A DNA stretch of 64,000 nt from Quercus robur (taxonomy: Eukaryota; Streptophyta; Magnoliopsida; Fagales; Fagaceae), in NCBI RefSeq assembly GCF_932294415.1, contig NC_065538.1, positions 18,451,656-18,515,655 on the forward strand, read 5' to 3'. Below the pieces are notes generated by a model. The model was given only the letters and a program-made list of their open reading frames with translations. It ran no database searches and was not told the DNA's origin. Of the stretch, positions 35,597 to 45,960 are shown in pieces. The position numbers and the translations under genes are program-made. Position 1 is the stretch's first letter. Each line of letters opens with the position of its first letter.

Positions 35597-38500
35597 ATGG
35601 CCGAGGCCAGGGCCGGCCCAAGCGTTTTGGAGGTCTAAGGCGAAATCTTCAAATGGGGTCTTTATGGTATTACTTAAATAATATTTAACTAGCATTTTAT
35701 ATAATAATTTTTTTAAAATCCATTCTTTTTACTTTTTAATATGATTTTTTTTTTCGAGAAAATGTTAAAGTTATAACAAATTTTACTACAAACTAGTGTT
35801 GTAATGAATGTGATCAATGACATGAGGCTTACAAAAATACTAGAAATATTATAAAATTTACAACATGAGAATTACAAAGATATATCACCAATCACAAATA
35901 TTTATTTAAAAATACATTCAATAGTTTATTAAAATCCATCTATCATATTCATTGTCACATCAAATCATAAAAGTTATGGAGACCACCACGCACCATTGGT
36001 GCAGTGATCACTCCACAAGTATAAGTTCTTGTGAGGTGTGGGGGGCAATGACCAAGATCTAAGTCTCTAGAAGAGAGTTTCGCACACATATACACTTAAA
36101 TTAAGTTAGAGTAGAATTTTTATTTTGTATAAAAATAATTAAATAAATACAAGTTATGTAGTAAAATTTATAGTATTTTTAACATTTTCCTATTTGAATT
36201 ACTTGTGATTAGTAACACATCTATTTGTAAGACCTATTTATTTAAATTTGTCTCATCTCTGCCTCTAACATTACTTAATTCTTTGAGCTTTCTTAATAGT
36301 GAAAAAAAAAATGTAAACTAAAATGTTTTAATATCTCCTAAAAATATTTATATAAAAAAATATAAAAAAAATTTGCCCCCATATTTGGGGCCTTCTCTAG
36401 TAAAAGGGCCCTAGGCAATGGCCTAATTGGCCTAAGCCTAGGGTCGGCCTTGGCTGAGGCTCTAGTTTTTGTTCTGTTGGAGCAATTGCCTTCAATCACT
36501 ACTCAGGAGGCAAAACAAGGTATAAGTTTGGTTGTTGGTGTTGATGAAGAAGTCCAAGAGCTTGAAGACAATCTCCGAATCATCCAGGCGGTGCTTGAAA
36601 ATGCTGAGAAAAGACAAGTGACTGATGCAGCTGGGAAGCTTTGGTTGGAAAAATTCAAAGACACATCCTACAATATGGACGACGTGTTGGATGAGTGGAA
36701 CACTGCATTGATCAAACAAAGGATCCAGGAAAAAGAAAAAGAAGAAGAAATAGTTGAAAACGCTCATGTATTAAAGAAGTTACGCTTCTTTAGCCCCTCC
36801 ATTCCATCATGGTTCAGTAGAGTTAAAAAACTTGGTTTGCGCTGTGACATTGCTCACAAGATAAAAGAACTGAATGGAACGTTAGATGAGATTGCCAAAA
36901 AGAGAGTTGCATGAGTTTGAGTTGACTAGAGACAGTGAAGTAGTTGAGTGACCAACAACTACCACATTTGTTGATGTGTTTGATATATGTGGTCATGACA
37001 AGGATATGAATGATCTAGTGAGCAACCTATTGGGTAAGGATAGTGGACAAGAAAGAAACCCTATTGTAATTTCCTTAGTAGGTAAGGGTGGAATTGGGAA
37101 AACAACTTTAGCCCAACTAGCTTACAATGATCATGAGGTACAAGCCCATTTTGAGGAAATAATGTGGGTTTGTGTTTTTGATCCTTTCAATCAGTGTAGG
37201 GTTGCTAAAGAAATCATTGAAACTGTTGAAAATCGATCTCCGAACATTATTGAATTGCAAAGTCTATTGAATAGAATTTGTGATTTGATTAGAGGGAAAA
37301 AGTTTTTTCTTGTTTTAAATGACGTGTGGACTATAGATCACAAAAAGTGGGAGCCTTTCAAAAATGCATTCAAATGCGGTGCTCAAGGCAGTAGAATTCT
37401 AATCACCACACGTAATGAAGTTGCAAAGATTATGGGGATTGCTTACACAATCAATTTGGAGGTATTGTCTAAAGAAGAATGTTGGTTAATGTTCAGTAAG
37501 ATTGCATTTTTTGGGAAGGATCCTAAGCAATGTAAGCAACTAGAAGACCTTGGTAGGCAGCTAGCAAATAAGTGCAAAGGCTTACCCCTTGCTATAAAAG
37601 ACTTTAGGGGGTCTCATGTGCTTTAAGAAGAGTAGAGAACAATGGAAGAATGTTGTGGGAATTAGAAGATGTTGAGGAAGGGCTTTTCATATCGTTGTTA
37701 TTAAGTTATTATGAACTGTTGTTAGCAATAAAACAGTGTTTTTTATATTGTGTCGTCTTTCCAAAGGATCATTACCTTGCTGGAAAGGAGTTGGTCTATA
37801 AATGGATGGCACGAGGATATCTTCACTCAAAAGCAAATATAGAGCTAGAAATTGTGGGAGAAGGGTACTTCAAAAACTTAGCCATGCGCTGTTTCTTCCA
37901 AGATTTTGATAAGGATGTAAATGATGGCAAGATAATAAGGTGCAAAATGCATGATATATTGCATGACTTGGCCTAATTCATGACACAAAATGAATATGAA
38001 TGTTTTGCTGTGGTAGCTAATAGTGACCAAGGATTGGGGATAGACTATAAAAATGCTCGTCATTTGTTACTAACGGTTACACAATTATACACGTAACTCT
38101 ATACAATTCAAAAAATATGCGTACTTTTTTAGTGGGGGATTCTAACATTGTTGTATCCAACTTATTGAATTTGACACGTGTACGAGAATTATGTTTGAAA
38201 TGTTATTCCATTAAGGAACTTCCAAATGAGGTGGGAAATTTGATACATCTAAAATATCTTAACTTATCTCATTCTACACTTGAAGAATTGCCTGAAACAA
38301 TATCTAATTTATGCAAATTACAAACTTTAAATGTTAGTGCATGTCATAAGTTTAAGAAATTACCGCAAGGATTGGGTAAGCTAATTAACTTAAGGCATCT
38401 CATTTTTGAATTTATTTATTTGATTTGTCCAAAAAGGATTGGAAGATTGAGTTCTCTCAAAACATTAACTCAATTCTCCCTCAATTCTCTATAGGTGGTT

Positions 38501-39297
38501 GTCGTGATAATGAAGGATGTAAACTTGGAGAATTGAAAATTTTGAACCACCTTCAAGGAGATCTTCTTATCGAAGTGTTGAGACATGTAGATGCATATGA
38601 GGTCGAAAATGAACAACTCAAGAAGAAAATATACCTTCGTAATTTGCGTTTACGTTTTAGTAGAATGTTTGACAAAAATAGAATTGAGAATGATGTACTA
38701 GTTTTGAATGCCTTAGAACCACCTCCAGACTTGAAATATTTAGAAATTTATGGGTATTGGAGTACCACAATGTATCCTGATTGAACAATGTCCTTAGCCA
38801 AACTAAAAGCGCTTAAGCTCACAAAAATTAACCTATAGTGTTTGCCTCCTTTGGGGAAGCTGTTGTTACTAGAATCATTAGAAATACAACTGGCATTTAG
38901 TTTGAAAAAGGTGGGTGTTGAATTTTTGGGAATAGACTCCAACAACAACAACAAAGACATTGGATTAGCATCATCACTTGTCTTATTCCCAAATTTGAAA
39001 TCTCTAAAATTTGTCCTTTCAAAGAAATGGGAAGAATGGACTGGGGTTGGAGGAATGAAAGAAGAAAGATTAGAAAAGAAAGAAGATGGTGCAACTATAA
39101 TGCACATCTTCATTCCTTAACAATTAACTGTTGCCACAAGCTCAAGTCATTGCCAAACTTCCTTCAAACAATTCCATTGAAGGAATTGGAGATCATTAGA
39201 TCACCAATTATCAGCAAATGTTGCCAAAGAGGGAGAGGAATGGTCCAAGATTTCTCACATCCCTAATATCAAGATTGATATGCATATGTGCAAATAG
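35597..39297 (+). pseudogene. CNL-type (CC-NB-ARC-LRR) resistance gene, broken
   Basis: The original start is ATGGCCGAGGC at 35597-35607. A hAT element then intervenes and the frame resumes at 36453 as GCTGAGGCTCTAG (AEALVFVLLEQLPS). Recognisable parts are a coiled-coil domain with AVLENAEKRQ, P-loop GKGGIGKTT, kinase-2 FFLVLNDVW, GSRILITTRNEV, GLPLAI, CFLYCVVFPKD, CKMHDILHDLA, then leucine-rich repeats with LPPLGKLL and VKKVGVEFLG. Damage includes stops near 36912 and 36949 (TGA), a one-base insertion near 37600 followed by a deletion near 37645, TAA at about 37973 just after the MHD region, and further frameshifts or stops near 38492, 38782 and 38836. It is closely related to the intact CNL at 42165. 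An apparent start at 36450 is a TTG created at the element junction. Confidence 0.93.
35608..36452 (+). mobile_element. Non-autonomous hAT-type element, 845 bp
   Basis: It begins CAGGGCCGGCCC and ends GGGTCGGCCTTG, so the terminal inverted repeats match at 10 of 12 positions. It is flanked by an 8-bp duplication, GCCGAGGC at 35600-35607 and GCTGAGGC at 36453-36460, with one mismatch. The 8-bp size is typical of hAT. The subterminal stretches TTTGGAGGTCTAAGGCGAAA and GCCTAATTGGCCTAAGCC are partly complementary. The interior is AT-rich and has no transposase. It sits after the third codon of the CNL pseudogene. Confidence 0.9.
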
Positions 39298-40230
39298 ATG
39301 GATGTGCCCCGTCTGTGTGAGTAGACAACGATGAAGTTTTTGCCTCTGAGGTTGTTTTTGGGTGTTTCTAATGCATGGTGGTGGAGTTAATTTCAAAGGT
39401 GGAAGAGTTAGGCGTAAAGATGATCTTCATGCAATCTAGTTCGTTGCAGCTGAAAAAGATGTAATTGTATATTATACGTCCCATTCAAGCATGACATATT
39501 TTGAAATCTTTAGTAATCATTTTTTTTTTAATAGTGAAACTATTATCTAGCATCTAGGTGGATTGATAGTTGATTCTTCTTCTTCTACTTTTAAATGATC
39601 TTTTATATTTTTTTGTCTTTTTGTCTATTTGAATTAATTTGAAAGGAGAAGGAAATTTTTGGATTGAGAACATTAATGATTCTATTTTCTTGACTAGAAA
39701 AGGCTTAAATTTTAGGATTGGAAACAATGTACTTTATTTTCTTATTCTTTAATTTTTCCTAATTAATTTACTAATTTCAGTTATAAAAAGAAAAAATAAT
39801 AAAGAAAGTTGAGGATAATTTTTCTGTATATATGGTCAATAAAACATAATGTTGAGTAATTTTGAAAGAGTTGAATTTAAGTGTCATTTTCGTGTCAAAT
39901 TTTTGGTGTTTGCCTTTTTTTTTTTTTCTTTTTTTTTTATATTATATTTTTCTCTCATTATCATAGTCATCAATTTATTAACTCATTTTTTATTTGAATG
40001 CTATATAATTTTTTTTCTCTCAAAGGTGATATATATATATATGTGTGTGTGTGTAGGTTTGAAATTAGATAATAGATAAGATATAACAGCTTAATTTTTC
40101 TCATATAAAGAGAATTTAGGATATCCTTTGACTCCTTAGATGAAATCCTGGTTTTGTCCATGCCATTGTGTTTGCTCTTTTTTTTTTCTTTTTTTTAATT
40201 TTGACTATTTTATAAGGAAAATTAAAATAA
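39298..40230. other. 3' flank of the CNL pseudogene, AT-rich
   Basis: No coding sequence. It contains T-rich tracts near 39917-39940 and a TA then TG microsatellite at about 40031-40055. From about 40230 the sequence is shared with the region after the intact CNL. Confidence 0.45.
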
Positions 40231-41160
40231 ATACTTGGTAAGTTGTGATTGGTGGAACACAAAGTAAGACAAAAAATTTGTACTCATATGTTCTCTTGCT
40301 CATATTTTGCATTAATCTCTTGTCATAATATGTATTTTACTATCCTATTTTGTTGTACTTAATTAGACCAAACATCAAACTCTACTACTTTAGTATTGAG
40401 AGAAGTATTTTTTGTGATCAGGCAAATTTTCGAACATGGACATACTTTGAAGAGGCAAAATTTGCCAAATAGTATAATATTGGGAAAATTTTTGGCAGAT
40501 GGCATGCGTTCAAAGTTTATTCATTAGTTGGACTGTTTTTTGGAAATCGAGTATAGCAAAATCGACTTCCAGCCAAAATCCCAGCCAAGATCAAGTTTAC
40601 TATACTCGACTTCCATTTTTATCCATCTCAGAGCTAATTTTCCGTAGGAAGTCGAGTATATGAAAGTCGATTTTGGTGATTTTGGTTGGAACTCAATTTT
40701 GTTATACTCGATTTCTAAAAAATAGTCCAACTAACTAATAAACTTTGAACACATGCCATCCTCCTAAATTTTTTTTAGAATCATACCATTTGGCAGATTT
40801 TGCCCTTTGAAGAAGGCCAATAGAAGTCACTCCTGTATCATTTCATAATGATAGCAAAGCTTGCATATGGTATGACACAAGAAAGGTGAGCTAAGTACTT
40901 AACCAAATTGCAACTGATACTGTGATGCATCCTTGAAAACTTAGTTGCTAATCATCAAGCTTCGATGTTACAATACTATCAGCTCTATGAGTTTGAATCC
41001 AAAAGGCATGTGAATTTCTTGTGAGATCAATGAAAAATGAAGTGAAATTGAAGTCTAGAAAGAAGGCATTGAGAGATGTATCCAACAATGGGGGAAGGTT
41101 TTGCAGTTGTGAATTTAAAGAAGCAGTCATTTCAATTAAAAAAGCATATCTGAAGAGTAA
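40230..41160 (+). pseudogene. Duplicated flank with a gene A exon 1 remnant
   Basis: GAAGTCTAGAAAGAAGGCATTGAGAGATGTATCCAAC (41048-41084, opening GAAGTCTAGAAAGAAGGCAT) matches exon 1 of gene A around KSKTVRKPLRDVSN, but the ATG, acidic stretch and donor are gone. It is followed directly by CATATCTGAAGAGTAACTAC, which belongs to the 3' flank of gene A, so the rest of the gene was deleted. The block before it (CTTGTCATAATATGTATTTT, CTCCTGTATCAT, GGTATGACACA, GGTGAGCTA) is shared with about 46390-46750. It is a relic of a duplicated gene A copy. Confidence 0.7.
40454..40804. mobile_element. Mutator-like MITE, 351 bp, 9-bp target duplication
   Basis: It begins GGCAAAATTTGCCAAATAGT and ends ATTTGGCAGATTTTGCC. 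The arms are long imperfect inverted repeats, up to about 150 bp per side: ATGGCATGCGTTCAAAGTTT on the left pairs with AAACTTTGAACACATGCCAT on the right, and ATCGAGTATAGCAAAATCGA pairs with TCAATTTTGTTATACTCGAT. The flanks are CTTTGAAGA at 40445-40453 and 40805-40813, a perfect 9-bp duplication typical of Mutator-type elements. It carries no coding sequence. The paralogous segment near 46555 lacks it. Confidence 0.88.
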
Positions 41161-41544
41161 CTACACATTTGAGCAGTGAGTACTAGTTCGACAGCCAATG
41201 AAACAATTTGGTTGGTCTCTAATCTTTTGGTATTGTGTCAACATAATTTCTGCCATTAAATGATAGATGAAAAATGCTGACCTAGCTAATGACCAAAATA
41301 AAATATTATTTCCATGCCACATAGATGGTCACATGTATTGACACATCAGCATATATTTAAAAAAAAAAAAAAACCAAACAAACAAACAAATTAGAAACAC
41401 AAGCAAAAGGTTATAGACCAAATCCGTAATTTATCCTAAATTTTTTAAAATGTAGTTTATGTTACTGACATTGTTTAAAATGGGTTTTAATGAATTGAAA
41501 ATGTAACATCAACTCGCGTAACAAACCATGTGAAAAAGGCCTAT

Positions 41545-41900
41545 ATTAAATACACACGTGGATGCCATAAAGCTGAGTAGTCTATTGGAGTATTGGTTAG
41601 GAACGTTAGGTGTATTAAATACACAAGTCGATGCCATAAGGCTGAATAGTCTATTGGAATATTGGTTAGGAACGTTAGGTGTATTAAAGGAGGACAACAG
41701 AAGCCGGTGGAAAAACCATTCTATTTATTAAAGTGGATGCCATAATGCTGAGTGGTCTATAGGAGTGTTGGTTAGGACCGTCAGATGAGTAGTCTATTGG
41801 AGTACCGGTTAGGACCAAAAGGTACCATAACTCTTGAATGTAAATGCCCTCTTTGTTAATTAAATACAAGTGGATGCCATAATGCCATAAATAGAAGTAG
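41545..41900. repeat. Degenerate repeats upstream of the intact CNL
   Basis: Two units of 69 bp containing GATGCCATAA, AGTCTATTGGA and TATTGGTTAGGAACGTTAGG start at about 41545 and 41614. Diverged or partial units follow, with GATGCCATAA at 41736 and 41873 and a TCTATTGGAGTACCGGTTAGG block at about 41792. The array ends about 260 bp before the CNL start codon. Confidence 0.8.
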
Positions 41901-41989
41901 TTTATTGGTTATTTAACAAAATTGTGAATGTGGTTGGTTGCTTATACAAGTAGTTTATTGGTTAGGACTGTCAGGTAACAAAAATTGGC

Positions 41990-42010
41990 AGTCATTGACC
42001 GATTGACGTC
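41990..42010 (+). promoter_or_regulatory. Two W-box-like sites upstream of the intact CNL
   Basis: TTGACC (41995-42000) and TTGACG (42003-42008) lie about 160 bp before the ATG at 42165. W-boxes with a TTGAC core are bound by WRKY factors and are common in plant defence promoters. The match is short, so this is suggestive only. Confidence 0.4.
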
Positions 42011-42164
42011 GCCAATCGTTATAAAATTCTGAAAGGACAATAGAAGCACAAACACACCTCTGCTACTGCTAGCTATTTCATTTTCTCATTTAGTCCATCA
42101 ATTACCATTTCCACTTTCTGTGTCTTGTATTTTCATTTTTCAATCAAAATTTCCACCTTCAAGC

Positions 42165-45100
42165 ATGACTGCTATAGTTTCTGGCCTCTTGGAAAAGTCG
42201 GGTTCACTCCTTGCTGAAGAGGTATGGCCAGAGCTGAAGTCGTTCCTGTGTTTTCAAAATGAAGTCCGAAAGCTTCAGAGCACACTTCGTGCTATCCAGG
42301 CGGTGCTCGAGGATGCTGACAAAAGACAACTGAAGGAGGAAGCTGTGAAACTTTGGTTAGATAAGCTCAAAGAAGCAGCCTACGACGTGGATAATGTGCT
42401 GGATGAGGTGGAAACTGCAATCATTAAAGCAAAAATTGAGGAGGAAGAAGAAAAGGCTGAAACAACCACTGCTACTGCTAAGGTATGGTCCTCTTGCACC
42501 ACCTGCATTTCCTGGATTTTCAGAGTAGTTACTGAGCTTGTTCAGCGTGGTTTCATTGTTTTCAAGATAAAAAATTTGAATGAAACGTTAGATGAGATAG
42601 ACAAAGAGAAAGGGAGGTACAATTTTGTGTCTGGGCCGATTACTAGCCCTGAAGTAGGTGAGCGACTAGGAACTTACTCCCGTGTTGATGTGAAAGAAAT
42701 ACACGGTCGTGATAAGTATAGGGATGATCTAGTGAGGATGATTTTGGGAGAGGGTAGTGAAATGATGAAGCTTTCGGGTGAGGGTAGTGAAGTGAGGGGT
42801 AGTGAAGGAGAGAGAAGCCCCTATGTCATCTCCATAGTAGGCATGGGGGGCATTGGAAAAACCACTCTTGCCAAACTAGCCTATGCTAAGGTGCAAACTA
42901 AACTAGCCTACAATGATACTAAGGTGCAAACTGCCCTTTTTGATGAAAAACTGTGGGTTTGCGTATCCAATCCTTTCGACGAGCGTAGGGTTGCCAAAGC
43001 AATCATTAAGGGATGTCGTGGTTCCACCAACTCCAATGAATTGGAAGAGCTACTAAATGAAATGTGTGAGTTGATTAGGGGGAAGAAGCTTTTACTTGTC
43101 TTAGATGATGTGTGGACTGAAGAATTCAATCATTGGAAGCCATTTAAACTTGCACTCGAATGTGGTGACCTAGGTAGTAGAATTTTAATAACCACGCGTA
43201 GTATTAGAGTTGCAGAAATGGTGAAAAGTGCCTATACAATTAGATTGGATGTATTGTCTGACGAAGATTGTTGGTTGATATGTAGTCAAATGGCATATAT
43301 TGAGAAGGATGATGAGCAACTAGGAGAACTTGGTAGAGAATTAGCAAAGAAGTGCAAAGGCTTGCCACTTGCTGCAGAGACTCTAGGAAGTCTTATGCGC
43401 AACAAGAGAAGTAAAGAAGAATGGAGGGATAAATTGGATAGTAATTTATGGAAATTAGAAAATGTTCGAAAAGGTCTTTTAGGACCGTTATTATTGAGTT
43501 ATTATGAACAACCGTTAGCAATAAAATCTTGTTTCTTATATTGTGCTCTCTTCCCAAAGGATTATATTTTTTCAAGAAATGAGTTGATCCACCTATGGAT
43601 GTCACAAGGATATCTTGGCATAAATCCAGAGGAGATGGAAAACATAGGAGAAGAGTACTTTGAAATATTAGTCATGCGCTCTTTCTTCCAAGATTTTGAA
43701 AAAGACAACGATAATGATAAGATAATAACATGTAAAATACATGATATTGTACATGATTTTGCCCAATCAATGGCATCAAAGGAATGTTTCACAATTGATG
43801 GTGACAAAGAGTTAGGGACAAATTGTAGAAGTGCTTGCCATTTGAGATTAGAATTAATAGGGGAAACACAATTTCCTATGTCTATATGTAATGCAAAAAA
43901 TGTACGCACTCTCTTTTTCGCTCCATTGAATAAGAGGATTGTCTTCCCACTCAATTTATCCCAGCATTTGACATGCTTACGGGCATTGACTTTGAAATGG
44001 TATTCCTTTGAGATTCTTCCAAATGAAGTGGAAAAGTTGATACATTTAAGATTGCTTGATTTATCAGAAAATCATAATATTAAAGAATTAGCTGAAACAA
44101 TGTGTAATTTATGTAATTTACAAACTTTGAATATTAGTGGATGTGGGAAAATTACGAAATTACCCCAAGGAATGGGTAAGCTAATTAAATTAAGACATCT
44201 TCTTATTGGTGATTGTTATAAATTGACCGAACCCTTTCCAAAAGGGATTGGAAGATTGAGTTCTCTTAGAACATTGGAGAAATTCATAATAGGTAGTATA
44301 GATGATATTGACGGATGTAAACTTGGAGAATTGAAGAATCTGAACCACCTTAAAGGGTCTCTTATGATAAAAGGCTTGAAAAACGTAACAGATGTACAAG
44401 AGGCTGAGAATGCACAGCTTAAAGATAAGAAATATCTCCGTGAGTTGGGGCTATCGTTTGACAGGAGAGTTGAGGAGATTGAAAGAGTAAGGAATGATGA
44501 AATCGTTCTTAAAGCCTTAGAGCCACATTCAAACTTGGAAATTTTAAAGATTGATAAGTGCATGGGTAGAGTGTATCCTAATTGGATGAATTCTTTGTCC
44601 AATTTGAAAAGGCTTCATCTTTGGTGCTGGCCTAATTTAGAGCAATTGCCTCCTCTGGGGAAGCTGCAGTTCCTCGAAACATTAGTGTTAAGGGATGCGT
44701 ATAGTGTGAAAAAGGTGGGTGTTGAATTTTTGGGAATAGAAGAAGCCAATGGGAAGAACGGATCAACATCACCACTTGTCTTATTCCCTAATTTAAAGTC
44801 TCTCGAATTTGGGGATATGAAAGAGTGGGAAGAATGGGATGGGATTGGAGAAAGGAGAGAAGAAGAAGGAGAAAGTGGTGTTTCTGTTTTAATAAGTATA
44901 ATGCCACGTCTTCAGTTTTTGGATATTTGGAGATGCCCAAAGCTAAAGGCACTGCCCAACTTCCTTGAGACAACTTCGTTAAAGCAATTGGAAGTCGATT
45001 GTCGAATTTCCAATTGGATGACGTTGGCAACATTACCCGGATTGAAAACACTTTGTCTCGGTCTGAATAACGACGTGGAGCATTTGCCCCCTTTGGGGAA

Positions 45101-45614
45101 GCTGTTGTTGGTCGAATCATTAGAGATATACGGTGGTGCCGAAAGAGTGAAAAAGGTGGGCGTTGAATTTTTGGGAATAGAAGAAGAATCCAACAACAAC
45201 AAGAAGAAGATAGACGACGAGAAGGGATCGACATCATCATCTTCTTCTTCTTCGCTTGTCTTATTCCCTAATTTAAAGTCCCTCTCATTTTGGGGGTTGA
45301 AAGAGTGGGAAGAATGGGATGGGATTGGAGGAACAATGAGAGAAGAAGAAGCACAAGAAAGTGGTGTTGCAATTACTATCACTATTATGCCACGTCTTCA
45401 GTCTTTGACAATTTCGGATTGCCCCAAGCTGAAGTCTCTGCCAGACTTCCTTCCTACAACTCCATTGAAGACACTGAAGATCATTACGAGTCCAATTCTC
45501 AGTGAATGTTGCAAAACAGAGATAGGAGATCAATGGCCCAAGATTTCTCACATACCCAACATCCTTATTGATCATACATGGGTGCGAAGAGATGGTCATC
45601 CAATGCAAAATTAA
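42165..45614 (+). CDS. Intact CNL disease-resistance protein (RGA-like), 1149 aa
   Basis: A single exon. I prefer ATG 42165 (MTAIVSGLLEKSGSLLAEE), which matches the usual CNL N terminus, over the in-frame ATG at 42120. Numbering from 42165: coiled-coil domain about 1-165 with AVLEDADKRQ and YDVDNVLDE, the EDVID-like segment; P-loop GMGGIGKTT 226-234; kinase-2 LLLVLDDVW 309-317; GSRILITTRS about 337; GLPLA about 400; CFLYCALFPKD about 456; IHD 525-527 in the MHD position; then leucine-rich repeats to near the C terminus. As a family, CNLs are intracellular immune receptors that switch from ADP to ATP binding on pathogen sensing. Odd points are an extra 9 residues after the P-loop, IHD for MHD, an in-frame LRR duplication of 146 codons and a serine run from a TCT/TCA microsatellite. 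No stops or frameshifts, so it is probably functional. Confidence 0.93.
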   Translation: MTAIVSGLLEKSGSLLAEEVWPELKSFLCFQNEVRKLQSTLRAIQAVLEDADKRQLKEEAVKLWLDKLKEAAYDVDNVLDEVETAIIKAKIEEEEEKAETTTATAKVWSSCTTCISWIFRVVTELVQRGFIVFKIKNLNETLDEIDKEKGRYNFVSGPITSPEVGERLGTYSRVDVKEIHGRDKYRDDLVRMILGEGSEMMKLSGEGSEVRGSEGERSPYVISIVGMGGIGKTTLAKLAYAKVQTKLAYNDTKVQTALFDEKLWVCVSNPFDERRVAKAIIKGCRGSTNSNELEELLNEMCELIRGKKLLLVLDDVWTEEFNHWKPFKLALECGDLGSRILITTRSIRVAEMVKSAYTIRLDVLSDEDCWLICSQMAYIEKDDEQLGELGRELAKKCKGLPLAAETLGSLMRNKRSKEEWRDKLDSNLWKLENVRKGLLGPLLLSYYEQPLAIKSCFLYCALFPKDYIFSRNELIHLWMSQGYLGINPEEMENIGEEYFEILVMRSFFQDFEKDNDNDKIITCKIHDIVHDFAQSMASKECFTIDGDKELGTNCRSACHLRLELIGETQFPMSICNAKNVRTLFFAPLNKRIVFPLNLSQHLTCLRALTLKWYSFEILPNEVEKLIHLRLLDLSENHNIKELAETMCNLCNLQTLNISGCGKITKLPQGMGKLIKLRHLLIGDCYKLTEPFPKGIGRLSSLRTLEKFIIGSIDDIDGCKLGELKNLNHLKGSLMIKGLKNVTDVQEAENAQLKDKKYLRELGLSFDRRVEEIERVRNDEIVLKALEPHSNLEILKIDKCMGRVYPNWMNSLSNLKRLHLWCWPNLEQLPPLGKLQFLETLVLRDAYSVKKVGVEFLGIEEANGKNGSTSPLVLFPNLKSLEFGDMKEWEEWDGIGERREEEGESGVSVLISIMPRLQFLDIWRCPKLKALPNFLETTSLKQLEVDCRISNWMTLATLPGLKTLCLGLNNDVEHLPPLGKLLLVESLEIYGGAERVKKVGVEFLGIEEESNNNKKKIDDEKGSTSSSSSSSLVLFPNLKSLSFWGLKEWEEWDGIGGTMREEEAQESGVAITITIMPRLQSLTISDCPKLKSLPDFLPTTPLKTLKIITSPILSECCKTEIGDQWPKISHIPNILIDHTWVRRDGHPMQN

Positions 45615-45779
45615 ATCTCAGTTCGATTGCGGGCGCTGCAAGTCGCATCCATTCCGTTAAGGTAACTTCTTTCACTTTGTCTTCTTCGTTTCTTTCTTTC
45701 TTTCTTTTTCCACAAAAAATAAACAATATTCGCAGATAAATTTGTCAGATTTGTGACCTAAATCTGACAAATAGTTCAA

Positions 45780-45960
45780 TTTCGCTGCCAGACTTCCTTC
45801 CTACAGCTACATTGAAGCAATTGCATATCCAGAACAGTCCAAATCTCTCAGTCAACGTTGCCAAAGGGAGATAGGAGACCAATTGCTCAACATTTATTAT
45901 CATTAATAAGTGGGACAGGATGATCAATCAAGGGAAAATTAATTCTCGGGTAACTTCTTC
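45780..45960 (+). pseudogene. Duplicated fragment of the CNL 3' end
   Basis: LPDFLPTATLKQLHIQNSPN (45785-45845) repeats the last LRR of the intact CNL (LPDFLPTTPLKTLKI), followed by sequence like its C terminus and then GGTAACTTCTTCCACCTTGTC, which repeats the flank at 45660. This is a partial tandem copy of the gene's last part plus flank, displaced by about 290-350 bp. It has no start and is broken. Confidence 0.75.

Noticed and set aside
36450-36914. Apparent gene start at 36450 for the CNL N terminus
   Set aside because: The start codon is a TTG formed at the junction of the hAT element. The true ATG is at 35597 on the other side of the insertion.
42120-42164. Upstream in-frame ATG of the intact CNL
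   Set aside because: The 15 extra residues (SCIFIFQSKFPPSS) are not typical of CNL proteins. The ATG at 42165 fits the family's N terminus. Not strictly excluded.
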